Below are positions 43,333 through 50,545 of a stretch of 64,000 bases of DNA, piece by piece. The DNA is taken from NCBI GenBank assembly GCA_022823945.1, contig JAJEBK010000053.1, positions 124,001 to 188,000 of the forward strand, in the 5' to 3' direction. The stretch comes from Anaerolineae bacterium. Its GTDB lineage: Bacteria > Chloroflexota > Anaerolineae > Aggregatilineales > Phototrophicaceae. The notes under the pieces were generated by a model, which was not told the DNA's origin, did not search any database, and saw only the letters and a program-made list of their open reading frames with translations. The stretch's first letter is position 1. Every line of letters begins with the position of its first letter. The translations under genes and the position numbers were made by a program.

Positions 43333-43677
43333 TCACTCCGTCTCGCCATCGCCATAGAGCAAGCCCGCCACGACCACCACGACCACCGAGCCCAGCACGC
43401 CCACCAGGATGCCGCCGAAGAAAGGCACTTTCACCAAGCCGGTGATTCCGATGATCGCCACCAAAATCGAACCGACCACGCCGCCGACCAGCCCCAGCAC
43501 GATATTGCCCAAAAAGCCGTAGCCCTCGCCCTGCAGCAGCTTGCCGGCCAGATAGCCGCTCGTGCCCCAAACCAGCAGCGACACGATCAATCCCAACACC
43601 TTGAACAGCATGCCCGGCAGAAAAAATAGCGCCAGCAGCAGCGCGATAAGCAACCCTATGCCGATTTTGATCTTCAT
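43333..43677 (-). CDS. Transglycosylase-associated (GlsB/YeaQ/YmgE-like) membrane protein
   Basis: 114 aa, almost wholly hydrophobic, with three or four helices: IGIGLLIALLLALFFLPGML, LLVWGTSGYLAGKLLQG, FLGNIVLGLVGGVVGSILVAI and GGILVGVLGSVVVVVVAGLLYG. The central GYLAGKLLQGEGYGFLGNIVLGLVGG is the family signature (small stress-linked integral membrane proteins of unknown role). ATG 43675-43677 has GGGAG at good spacing. Single-gene unit. Confidence 0.82.
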   Translation of the reverse strand: MKIKIGIGLLIALLLALFFLPGMLFKVLGLIVSLLVWGTSGYLAGKLLQGEGYGFLGNIVLGLVGGVVGSILVAIIGITGLVKVPFFGGILVGVLGSVVVVVVAGLLYGDGETE

Positions 43678-43735
43678 GTTTGCTCGTCTCCCGCACTTGC
43701 TTATGCCCAGTATACGCCAAGAATCCGCCAGCGGT

Positions 43736-43860
43736 TGCACTGCGCTCGCCCTAAATCCCTCTCCCATCAAAGAGGGAGGGACTTCAAAACGGAGTAGCGC
43801 TCCCTTTCCCTCATTTTGGGGGCAAGGGGTTGGGGGACGGGGGCAGGGTTGTCAACTCCA
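43736..43860. repeat. G/C-run repeats between the YmgE-like gene and ppk1
   Basis: Sequence such as CCCTCTCCCATCAAAGAGGGAGGG, CTCCCTTTCCCTCATTTTGG and GGGGGCAAGGGGTTGGGGG fills the gap. It belongs to the same style of dispersed C-run/G-run hairpins as elsewhere. No gene is seen. Confidence 0.45.
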
Positions 43861-43959
43861 CTAAAATCACCACTCCAGCAAAGATACTAGGGTTCGCCTC
43901 GCGCGGGAATTTCATGTAACATAGCGACAGATTCGTTGGCAAGGCAGGTGGACACGGAC

Positions 43960-46101
43960 ATGAGCGAGGTTGAGGCAGGTGGACTGCCGCCTCTGACGCC
44001 CGACAACTTCATCAACCGCGAACTGAGCACGATCGACTTTCAGAAACGTGTGCTGGCGCTGGCGGAAGACGAATCGACGCCGCTGCTCGAACGCGTCAAG
44101 TTCATCGCCATTGTCGGCAACAACCTCGACGAGTTTTTCATGGTGCGGGTCGGCGCCTACTTTCAAAAGCTGCAATTCAACAATCCGCGCACGCGCCCCG
44201 ATGGCATGACACCCATGCAGCTGCTGCAATTGATACACACGGAAGTCTCTGCGCTGATCGCTCGTCAACGGCGGCTGCGGCGCGAAGTCTTCGCCCTGTT
44301 GGAGCGCGAAGGCATCCGCTTTATCAACACCGACCAGCTCGACCAAAGCGAGCGCGCTGCCATCAGCTATTATTTTCGCGCCGAGGTCTTCCCGCTTTTG
44401 ACGCCGCTGGCAGTTGACCACGCCAGGCCCTTCCCGTTCATCTCCAACCTGAGCCTGAACCTGGGTGTTTATCTGGAGCGCACAAACGGCGACATGAACA
44501 ATGGCATCGACTTCGCGCGGGTTAAGGTGCCGCTGGATGTGCTGCCGCGCATCGTCAGGCTGGAGAGTGTGCTGCGCGCCTACACGGGCGATGCCCACGC
44601 TGGTTATCGCTTCTTGTGGATGGAAGACATCATCGCCGATTACCTGTCCGATTTGTTCCCCGGCATGCAAATCCGCGAAACCTTCCCTTTCCGCATCATT
44701 CGCAATGCCGATATTGATTATGAGCACGAATGGGAAGAAGACTTGCTGGATGTCAAGTCGATCATCGAACAGGGCGTGCGCGAGCGCCGTTTTGGTTCGG
44801 TGGTGCGTCTGGGCGTGCCCGAAGTCATCAGCCAGCGCATGCTCAATCGCCTGGCGAGCTCGCTGGAACTGCCCAACACGCAAGAGGTCTTCCGCATCGA
44901 TGGCAAGCTGGGCTCGGCCGATCTTTTCGAGTTGTTGCAAGTCGAGCGCGCCGACTTAAAAGACCCGGCCTATGCGCCGCGACTGCCCAAGCCATTCGCC
45001 CAATCGGACGACTACTTCGGTGTCATCCGTCAGCAAGATGTCATCGTGCATCTGCCCTACGATTCATTCGCTCCGGTCGAAGACTTCTTCAAACGCGCCG
45101 CCCGCGACCCGAATGTGCTGGCTATCAAGACGACCCTGTACCGCGTCGGCAAGAATTCGCCGGTGGTCAATGCGCTGATGGAAGCGCGAGATAACGAAAA
45201 ACAAGTCACCGTGCTGGTGGAGTTGAAAGCCCGCTTTGACGAAGAGAACAACCTGGAGTGGGTGACGGCGCTGGAAGAGAAAGGCGTGCATGTCATTTAT
45301 GGCGTGGAAGAATTGTCGGTCAAGACTCACGCCAAAATATCGCTGGTGGTGCGCCGAGAACGCGAAGGCTTGCGGCGTTATGTGCATCTGGGCACGGGCA
45401 ATTACAATGCGGCGACCGCCCGCCTGTATGCCGATATCGGCTTGTTCACCTGCAATCCCGAAGTGGCGGACGATGCCTCGCGCTTGTTCAACCGCCTGAC
45501 CGGGTACGCGCCCAATACACGCTATCAACGGCTGCTGGTTGCGCCCGAATATTTGCACGACAGCCTGCTGGCGCTGATCGACAACGAGATCGCCGTGGCG
45601 CGGGCCGGTGGAGATGCGAGGTTGATCTTCAAGATGAACCAGCTCGAAGAAGACAGCGTCATCCAGAAGCTCTACCAGGCATCGCAAGCTGGCGTGAAGA
45701 TCGACCTGATTGTGCGTGGCTTGTGCTGCTTGCGCCCGGGCCTGCGGGGCCTCAGCGACAATATCACCGTCAAGAGCATCGTCGGGCGCTATCTGGAACA
45801 CAGCCGCATCTATTATTTTCGCAATGCGCCCCCAGAGCAGCAACTCTATATGGGCAGCGCCGATTTGATGCGCCGCAACTTGCTAAATCGCGTCGAAGTC
45901 GTCTTCCCTATCTTGGACCCGCGCATCCAGTGGCGCGCTCTGCGAATCTTGCAGACCGACCTGCGCGATATCAAAAATTCCTGGGTCCTGCGCAGCGATT
46001 GCAGTTATCAGCGCCTGTGGCAGCCAAGCGACCAGACGGCTTTCGATTCGCACGCCGCCTTTATGAAAGACAGCTTCGGGGTTTGCGAGACGCCCAATTA
46101 G
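43960..46101 (+). CDS. ppk1: Polyphosphate kinase 1
   Basis: Ppk1 reversibly polymerises the gamma-phosphate of ATP into polyphosphate. The 713-aa protein has the N-terminal helical domain (NFINRELSTIDFQKRVLALAED, NNLDEFFMVRVGA), the head domain, and the two phospholipase-D-like C1/C2 domains. These hold the phospho-acceptor His in VKTHAKISLVVRRE, the second His in YLEHSRIYYF, and MGSADLMRRNLLNRVEVVFPI near the end. ATG 43960 is preferred; TTG at 43936 would add eight residues. No ppx gene is adjacent. Confidence 0.96.
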   Translation: MSEVEAGGLPPLTPDNFINRELSTIDFQKRVLALAEDESTPLLERVKFIAIVGNNLDEFFMVRVGAYFQKLQFNNPRTRPDGMTPMQLLQLIHTEVSALIARQRRLRREVFALLEREGIRFINTDQLDQSERAAISYYFRAEVFPLLTPLAVDHARPFPFISNLSLNLGVYLERTNGDMNNGIDFARVKVPLDVLPRIVRLESVLRAYTGDAHAGYRFLWMEDIIADYLSDLFPGMQIRETFPFRIIRNADIDYEHEWEEDLLDVKSIIEQGVRERRFGSVVRLGVPEVISQRMLNRLASSLELPNTQEVFRIDGKLGSADLFELLQVERADLKDPAYAPRLPKPFAQSDDYFGVIRQQDVIVHLPYDSFAPVEDFFKRAARDPNVLAIKTTLYRVGKNSPVVNALMEARDNEKQVTVLVELKARFDEENNLEWVTALEEKGVHVIYGVEELSVKTHAKISLVVRREREGLRRYVHLGTGNYNAATARLYADIGLFTCNPEVADDASRLFNRLTGYAPNTRYQRLLVAPEYLHDSLLALIDNEIAVARAGGDARLIFKMNQLEEDSVIQKLYQASQAGVKIDLIVRGLCCLRPGLRGLSDNITVKSIVGRYLEHSRIYYFRNAPPEQQLYMGSADLMRRNLLNRVEVVFPILDPRIQWRALRILQTDLRDIKNSWVLRSDCSYQRLWQPSDQTAFDSHAAFMKDSFGVCETPN

Positions 46102-46137
46102 CTCTGGCGCAACACCGACTGTTGGCTGCTCGCATCG

Positions 46138-46581
46138 CTAGATGTCGATGGATTGGGTGTGCGAGTTGACGCTGATGGTATAGCTGCCAGCTTCAAAAGT
46201 GCCGTCCAGTTGGATCGTATCCTCGTAGGGGCGCAAGATCATCGGGCAGACCATGTCGACCGGCAACTCGCGGTAGACTTCCACCTGGACCGCGTTGTCC
46301 TCGTGAGTCTGCGCCACATGCACAGGCAGCTCACAGCCATCGGGGTGTTCGCCCGCCACATCCAGCGTGATCTGCAGCGGATCATTGTCGCTCACAATGA
46401 CATCAACGCGGAAGATATTGGTCATGACTTTTTCGGTTTCGCGCACTTCGTCCTCCTTGCTCGGTTGGGTCGGTTTTGCGGCGGGAGCCTTCTGCTGGCC
46501 GATCGGCGATTCCGCTCCACGCAGCCCCAGCAAGCCCAGGGCCAGCAGCAGCAGAGCCAACAGAATGTCTACTCTTAACAC
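46138..46581 (-). CDS. Hypothetical secreted or membrane-anchored protein
   Basis: 147 aa with an N-terminal hydrophobic segment (ILLALLLLALGLLGLRGAES), a polar Lys/Pro linker and a beta-rich domain (IFRVDVIVSDNDPLQITLDVAGEHPDGCELPVHVAQ, VEVYRELPVDMVCPMILRPYEDTIQLDG) with two Cys that could form a disulfide. It starts at GTG 46579-46581, 5 nt after GGAGG. The domain is probably extracytoplasmic. I do not recognise the family. Confidence 0.65.
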   Translation of the reverse strand: MLRVDILLALLLLALGLLGLRGAESPIGQQKAPAAKPTQPSKEDEVRETEKVMTNIFRVDVIVSDNDPLQITLDVAGEHPDGCELPVHVAQTHEDNAVQVEVYRELPVDMVCPMILRPYEDTIQLDGTFEAGSYTISVNSHTQSIDI

Positions 46582-46641
46582 AGCCACCTCCGCTTGAGCT
46601 GCCGCTACATTATCCTGTACGCAAAGCCATGCCCAACAGTT

Positions 46642-47208
46642 TCACGCCAGCGCGAGCCACTCGCCATCTTGCAGCTGCCAAACAGCCGGCGCGTCATGTG
46701 TGCCGTCCCATTCGGCGGGATGCGGCAACAACGCCACGAAATGCGCCTCGCCAGCGAAAGGCTGCTTCAACATGTCCAGCAGGGCAGCATCTCCGCGCTG
46801 GGACCGCGCCAGAACCAACAGCTTGTTATACGCCGCGCCCATGTTCAGCCGATTGACTGCCCGCAGCGCGCTTGTCGTTTCGCGTGTGAAATTGATGGCG
46901 GCGAACCAAACTGCCTCCTCCACGAATTGAACAGTTTGTGGCTGCCGTTCGCCCGTTTCGGCTTTGCCCATGCGGCAGACGCGGATATCGCCCGGAGGCC
47001 CATCCGCGCCGAAAATCGTCTGCCACTCCTTGGCATAGGCATGGAAGACGCGCGCGGATTCCTCTGTGCAACTCGCCAACAGCTGTGCCGCCAGCGCCTT
47101 GACAAAAACCCGTTCTCGCGCCCTTGCCAGCGCCGCCGCCGATGTGCCCATGACCAGCGCTCGCAAAGCATCGTGATAGCTGGTATCCAGAACGCGCTTG
47201 ATGTCCAT
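46642..47208 (-). CDS. Hypothetical 188-aa protein
   Basis: Begins MDIKRVLDTSYHDALRALVM, is mainly alpha-helical, and contains FHAYAKEWQTIFGADGPPGDIRVCRM and AVWFAAINFTRETTSALRAVNRLNMG. No known motif stands out and no signal peptide is present. Its first 43 codons and upstream region are duplicated at 48019-48156. It is divergent from the degenerate GIY-YIG-like gene. The coding assignment is supported by the near-identical second copy, which diverges mainly at silent or frameshifted positions. Confidence 0.6.
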   Translation of the reverse strand: MDIKRVLDTSYHDALRALVMGTSAAALARARERVFVKALAAQLLASCTEESARVFHAYAKEWQTIFGADGPPGDIRVCRMGKAETGERQPQTVQFVEEAVWFAAINFTRETTSALRAVNRLNMGAAYNKLLVLARSQRGDAALLDMLKQPFAGEAHFVALLPHPAEWDGTHDAPAVWQLQDGEWLALA

Positions 47209-47223
47209 TCCGCGATTATACTG
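47087..47223. repeat. 137-bp direct repeat, copy 1 (start of the 188-aa gene)
   Basis: This copy contains the promoter-proximal region and first codons of the minus-strand 188-aa gene. It matches 48019-48156 with about eight differences. The two copies lie in the same orientation about 800 bp apart and bracket a single gene. Confidence 0.9.
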
Positions 47224-47320
47224 AATGCCGGCCGCGCGGAGGCGCTGAAAACCGCGCTATAATGTGGGGCGGAACGCACTCCGGAGGCGCTTGAAAGAAC
47301 CTGTTTGAGGGCGCGAATTT

Positions 47321-48010
47321 ATGCGAAGCCTGCCACCCGCTGACTACGCAAGGCTGCCCAAGCTGGCACCACCGGCCGGTTATATCTGTGTCATTCGAGA
47401 TGTTGACAGCGACAGCTTCCGCATTGATGAGGCAGACCAGCCCGCGGCCCTTGTTGAGCAGGCATTGGCTGTCGCTGTTGGCGACTTTGGCATTGAACTC
47501 CTGTCTGTCCTCGAAACGGAAGATCTCGCCGCCAGCGCAGCCGAACTCTACGAAGCCCATCACGCGGAGTTGAGCGGCGAATGGCTCGAGCTGGATGCCT
47601 ATCAATTGCAGGAGCTGCGCCAGTCTATCTTGCGGATAGACGACTACGCCAGCCACTATCTCGCAGCGCAGCGCGTCTCTTCAAGCAGGTCCCCAGCCAA
47701 AGACATGCCGCCCGACAAAGCAGTGGTCTCGTCCAGTCGCCGGCGTTTTGGAGCCTATCCTCGGCCGTCGCGGCGCATGAAGCCAGGACCCACCGCCTAC
47801 AAACATTATGGCCTGCGTGCGCTCAATCGGCATCGCCGCCAAGAGATGGAGCGACCGGGAGCGAATGAAGCGGTCTCTTGGCGACAGTCGCTCCCGGACA
47901 AATTTGACGATCTCTTGCAAAATCATCCCGGGCTGGTTATCGCTTTTCTGCTGCTTCTGCTGTTGTTCAGCCTGATTCAAATATGGCGAAACCCGTACTT
48001 GTACTACTAA
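47321..48010 (+). CDS. Protein with degenerate GIY-YIG-like domain and C-terminal membrane helix
   Basis: 229 aa. Residues about 20-100 (GYICVIRDVDSDSFRIDEADQ ... ETEDLAASAAELYEAHHAELSGEWLELDAYQLQELRQ) follow the layout of T5orf172/Mug113 GIY-YIG domains, including the distal GEW-x-L, but the KIGRT-type catalytic Gly and Arg are replaced (RIDEA), so nuclease activity is unlikely. A basic linker and one C-terminal helix (LVIAFLLLLLLFSLIQIW) follow. TATAAT at 47258-47263 is a likely -10. It lies between the two 137-bp repeats. The domain call is inference from pattern only. Confidence 0.6.
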   Translation: MRSLPPADYARLPKLAPPAGYICVIRDVDSDSFRIDEADQPAALVEQALAVAVGDFGIELLSVLETEDLAASAAELYEAHHAELSGEWLELDAYQLQELRQSILRIDDYASHYLAAQRVSSSRSPAKDMPPDKAVVSSSRRRFGAYPRPSRRMKPGPTAYKHYGLRALNRHRRQEMERPGANEAVSWRQSLPDKFDDLLQNHPGLVIAFLLLLLLFSLIQIWRNPYLYY

Positions 48011-48018
48011 TGATTTGG

Positions 48019-48156
48019 GCCGCCAGCGCCTTGACAAAAACCCGTTCTCGCGCCCTTGCCAGCGCCGCCGCCGATGTACCCATGTAAAAGCGCTCGCAAA
48101 GCATCGTGATAACTGGTGTCCAGAACGCGCTTAATGTCCATACCGCGATTATACTG
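48019..48156 (-). pseudogene. Truncated second copy of the 188-aa gene (direct repeat copy 2)
   Basis: The copy keeps the first codons (MDIKRVLDTSYHDALRAL) but an indel around 48083 (CATGTAAAAGC versus CATGACCAGC) shifts the frame, and it breaks off 8 bp beyond the stop of the preceding gene. It is therefore a non-functional remnant. Confidence 0.85.
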
Positions 48157-48175
48157 TAGCTGTCGGTATGATCGA

Positions 48176-48283
48176 ATGTTGCAAGGGAGCAGGTTGCTGG
48201 CGCTGGAAGCAGTGCCAGACGAGTTCAATGAAATACAGGACGACTGGATCCGCTTCGCTTTGGTGGTAGAGACGGCTTTGTGA
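48176..48283 (+). other. Coding-like 35-codon fragment
   Basis: A frame reads MLQGSRLLALEAVPDEFNEI and continues QDDWIRFALVVETAL to TGA 48281-48283. Its composition looks protein-like and it has no clear RBS, so it may be the tail of a gene interrupted by the 137-bp rearrangement. Too short to assign. Confidence 0.25.
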
Positions 48284-48301
48284 ACTCCGCTCTGCTGAAA
48301 G

Positions 48302-49069
48302 CTAAAAGTCCAGCGTCAAACTGATTGGGCAGTGGTCGCTGCCCATGACATTGGCGTGGATTTCGGCATCGACGACTCGCTCCAGCAGGTCAGGCGAGAT
48401 GAAGAAATAATCGATCCGCCAGCCGACATTTTTCGCGCGCGCCCCGCCCCGCATCGACCACCAGGAATAAGCACCTTCTTCTTCGGGATTGAGGTGGCGG
48501 TAGATGTCGATGTAGCCCTGCTCCATCACTTTGTCGATCCAGTCGCGCTCTTCGCGCAGGAAGCCCGAATACTTCGAGTTGGGCTTGGGATGCGTCAGGT
48601 CGATCTCGTTATGCGCGGTGTTGATATCGCCGCAAAAGACCACCGACTTGCCCGCCGCCCGCAAGCCATTCGCATAATCGAGAAAAGCCTCTTTGTATTC
48701 CATTTTGTAGCGCAGGCGCTCTTCGCTCGCCTTGCCATTGGGCAGGTAGGTCGTCATCAGCGTGAAGTCGCCATAATCGGCGATGATGGTGCGCCCTTCG
48801 CTGTCGAACTTCTCGATGCCCAGGCCGATCTGCACATCGCGCGGCTGTGATTTGCTGAAGAGGCCAACGCCGCTGTAACCCTTGCGTTCGGCGCTTGCCC
48901 ACCAGGTGTGATAACCATCGGGCTGGCGCAATTTGGCCGCGAGCTGTTCGGGATGCGCTTTGGTCTCTTGCACGGTCAACACATCGGGCGATGCCGCATG
49001 CAGCCAATCGAGAAAACCCTTGCGATGCGCGGCGCGGATGCCATTGACATTCCAGGAAACTAACTTCAT
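48302..49069 (-). CDS. xth: Exodeoxyribonuclease III (AP endonuclease)
   Basis: 255-aa Mg-dependent AP endonuclease/3'-exonuclease for base excision repair. Motifs: MKLVSWNVNGIRA, LTVQETKA (metal Glu), Tyr in MTTYLPNG, CGDINTAHNEIDL (Asp/Asn), RIDYFFISPDL and the catalytic His in MGSDHCPISLTLDF. ATG 49067-49069 has AAAGGAGC 6 nt upstream; longer readings add unrelated residues. It is convergent with the gene fragment downstream and divergent from the amidohydrolase. Confidence 0.95.
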   Translation of the reverse strand: MKLVSWNVNGIRAAHRKGFLDWLHAASPDVLTVQETKAHPEQLAAKLRQPDGYHTWWASAERKGYSGVGLFSKSQPRDVQIGLGIEKFDSEGRTIIADYGDFTLMTTYLPNGKASEERLRYKMEYKEAFLDYANGLRAAGKSVVFCGDINTAHNEIDLTHPKPNSKYSGFLREERDWIDKVMEQGYIDIYRHLNPEEEGAYSWWSMRGGARAKNVGWRIDYFFISPDLLERVVDAEIHANVMGSDHCPISLTLDF

Positions 49070-49257
49070 CGCTTGCTCCTTTGTGTTGTGTCCTGCGCTA
49101 TTATAGGTTGAAATGGCGCACTGGTGTACCCTACAGAAGAAAGCAAGTTTAATAAAGTAATGCAACAATATGAAGGAATGTCGTAGGGGCGACTCTTGAG
49201 TCGCCCACATGTACAATGGCTATTCAAGCGAGTTGGTCAGCGAGGGTTATCCAGCGT

Positions 49258-50493
49258 ATGGCATACACAATCAATGCAGAACGATTTTTGTCCGACCTGC
49301 GTGAATTGGCAAAGATCGGCGCGACATCGGCTGGCGGTGTATCGCGCCCCGCGCTGACTCCTGTCGATTTCGAAGCCCGCGAATGGTTTCGCCACAAAAT
49401 TGTCGAAGCTGGGCTGGACTATGCTATCGACGGCGCGGGCAATCAGTCCGCCATCTTGCACAGCGATCCGCCCAGCCCCAAGCGCATCTTGGCTGGCTCT
49501 CATCTGGACAGCGTGCCCAACGGCGGACGTTTTGATGGCGCGCTGGGTGTGCTCGTCGTCCTGGAGGCTTTGCGCGCGCTCAAAGAAAGCGGAACTATTC
49601 CGCCAGTCTCGATTGAAGCGATCAATTTTACCGACGAAGAAAGCGCCATCATGGGACTGATGGGCAGCCGCGCCATGAGCGGGCAGCTTTCCGGGGGCGA
49701 CCTCGCCAGCGCCAGATTGCCGCAATCTGAACTCGACAGCCGTTTGGCTGCCGCTGGCATCAGCCGTGAGTCTATGCTTGCTGCGCGTCGCGATGATGTG
49801 CTGGCTTTTGTGGAGCTGCACATTGAACAAGGAACGCGCCTGGAAACCGCGGGCGTCCATATCGGCGTGGTAGATGCCATCGTGGGCATCCGCGCGCTGC
49901 AAGTGCGGCTCTTCGGCGAGGCGGCGCATGCTGGCACCAAGCCCATGAAGCTGAGGCGCGATGCCCTGTGGGGTGCCGCTCAATTTGTGCTGCGGGCGCG
50001 CGAACTGGTCATGCGGCGATTCACGCCTGGCGTCTGCAATGTTGGCATCATTCACGCCGAGCCGGGTGCCTACAACATCGTGCCCGCGCAGGTGACATTC
50101 GCGCTGGAGTTTCGGCATGGCTCAGAAGCGGAAATGGACCACATGCAAACCGAACTGATGCGCCTGCTGGACGAATGCGCTCGCGAATATGACCTGCGCG
50201 CCGAAGTCGAAGCGACGCCGCCGGTCGTGCCCGCGCAAATGGACGAGTCGGTGATGCAGGCGATTGAGAGAGCTGCGGACAAGCTGGGTCTGTCTCGCCA
50301 GCGCATGCTCAGCTTCGCCGGACACGATACGCAGAATATGGCGCGCATTGCCCCGTCTGCGATGTACTTCGTGCCGTCGGTGGCGGGCATCAGCCACAAT
50401 CCCAACGAGCTCACCAGCGACGCCGACTGCGTTAATGGCGCGAAGATGATGTTGGGCACCTTGTTGGAATTGGCGAAAAGTTGCGAGCAGTGA
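49258..50493 (+). CDS. M20/M28-type amidohydrolase (N-carbamoyl amino acid hydrolase / allantoate amidohydrolase family)
   Basis: 411-aa zinc enzyme with AGSHLDSVPNGGRFDGALGVL (His, Asp), NFTDEESAIMGLMGSRAMSG (Glu pair), FVELHIEQGTRLE (His), the dimer-contact strand GEAAHAGTKPMKLRRDAL, and SFAGHDTQNMARIAPSAMYFVPSVAGISHNP (final His). This pattern is that of AllC, beta-ureidopropionase and L-carbamoylase; a tree would be needed to name the substrate. ATG 49258 gives the standard N-terminus; an ATG at 49216 is possible. Confidence 0.88.
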   Translation: MAYTINAERFLSDLRELAKIGATSAGGVSRPALTPVDFEAREWFRHKIVEAGLDYAIDGAGNQSAILHSDPPSPKRILAGSHLDSVPNGGRFDGALGVLVVLEALRALKESGTIPPVSIEAINFTDEESAIMGLMGSRAMSGQLSGGDLASARLPQSELDSRLAAAGISRESMLAARRDDVLAFVELHIEQGTRLETAGVHIGVVDAIVGIRALQVRLFGEAAHAGTKPMKLRRDALWGAAQFVLRARELVMRRFTPGVCNVGIIHAEPGAYNIVPAQVTFALEFRHGSEAEMDHMQTELMRLLDECAREYDLRAEVEATPPVVPAQMDESVMQAIERAADKLGLSRQRMLSFAGHDTQNMARIAPSAMYFVPSVAGISHNPNELTSDADCVNGAKMMLGTLLELAKSCEQ

Positions 50494-50545
50494 GCTTGGG
50501 TCTTTGCAGTCCACTTTTACGGGAGCCGAATGCGCTGCCAGACGC

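Noticed and set aside
43912..44940. A 342-codon minus-strand frame opposite ppk1
   Set aside because: It mirrors conserved ppk1 sequence and has no independent coding features.
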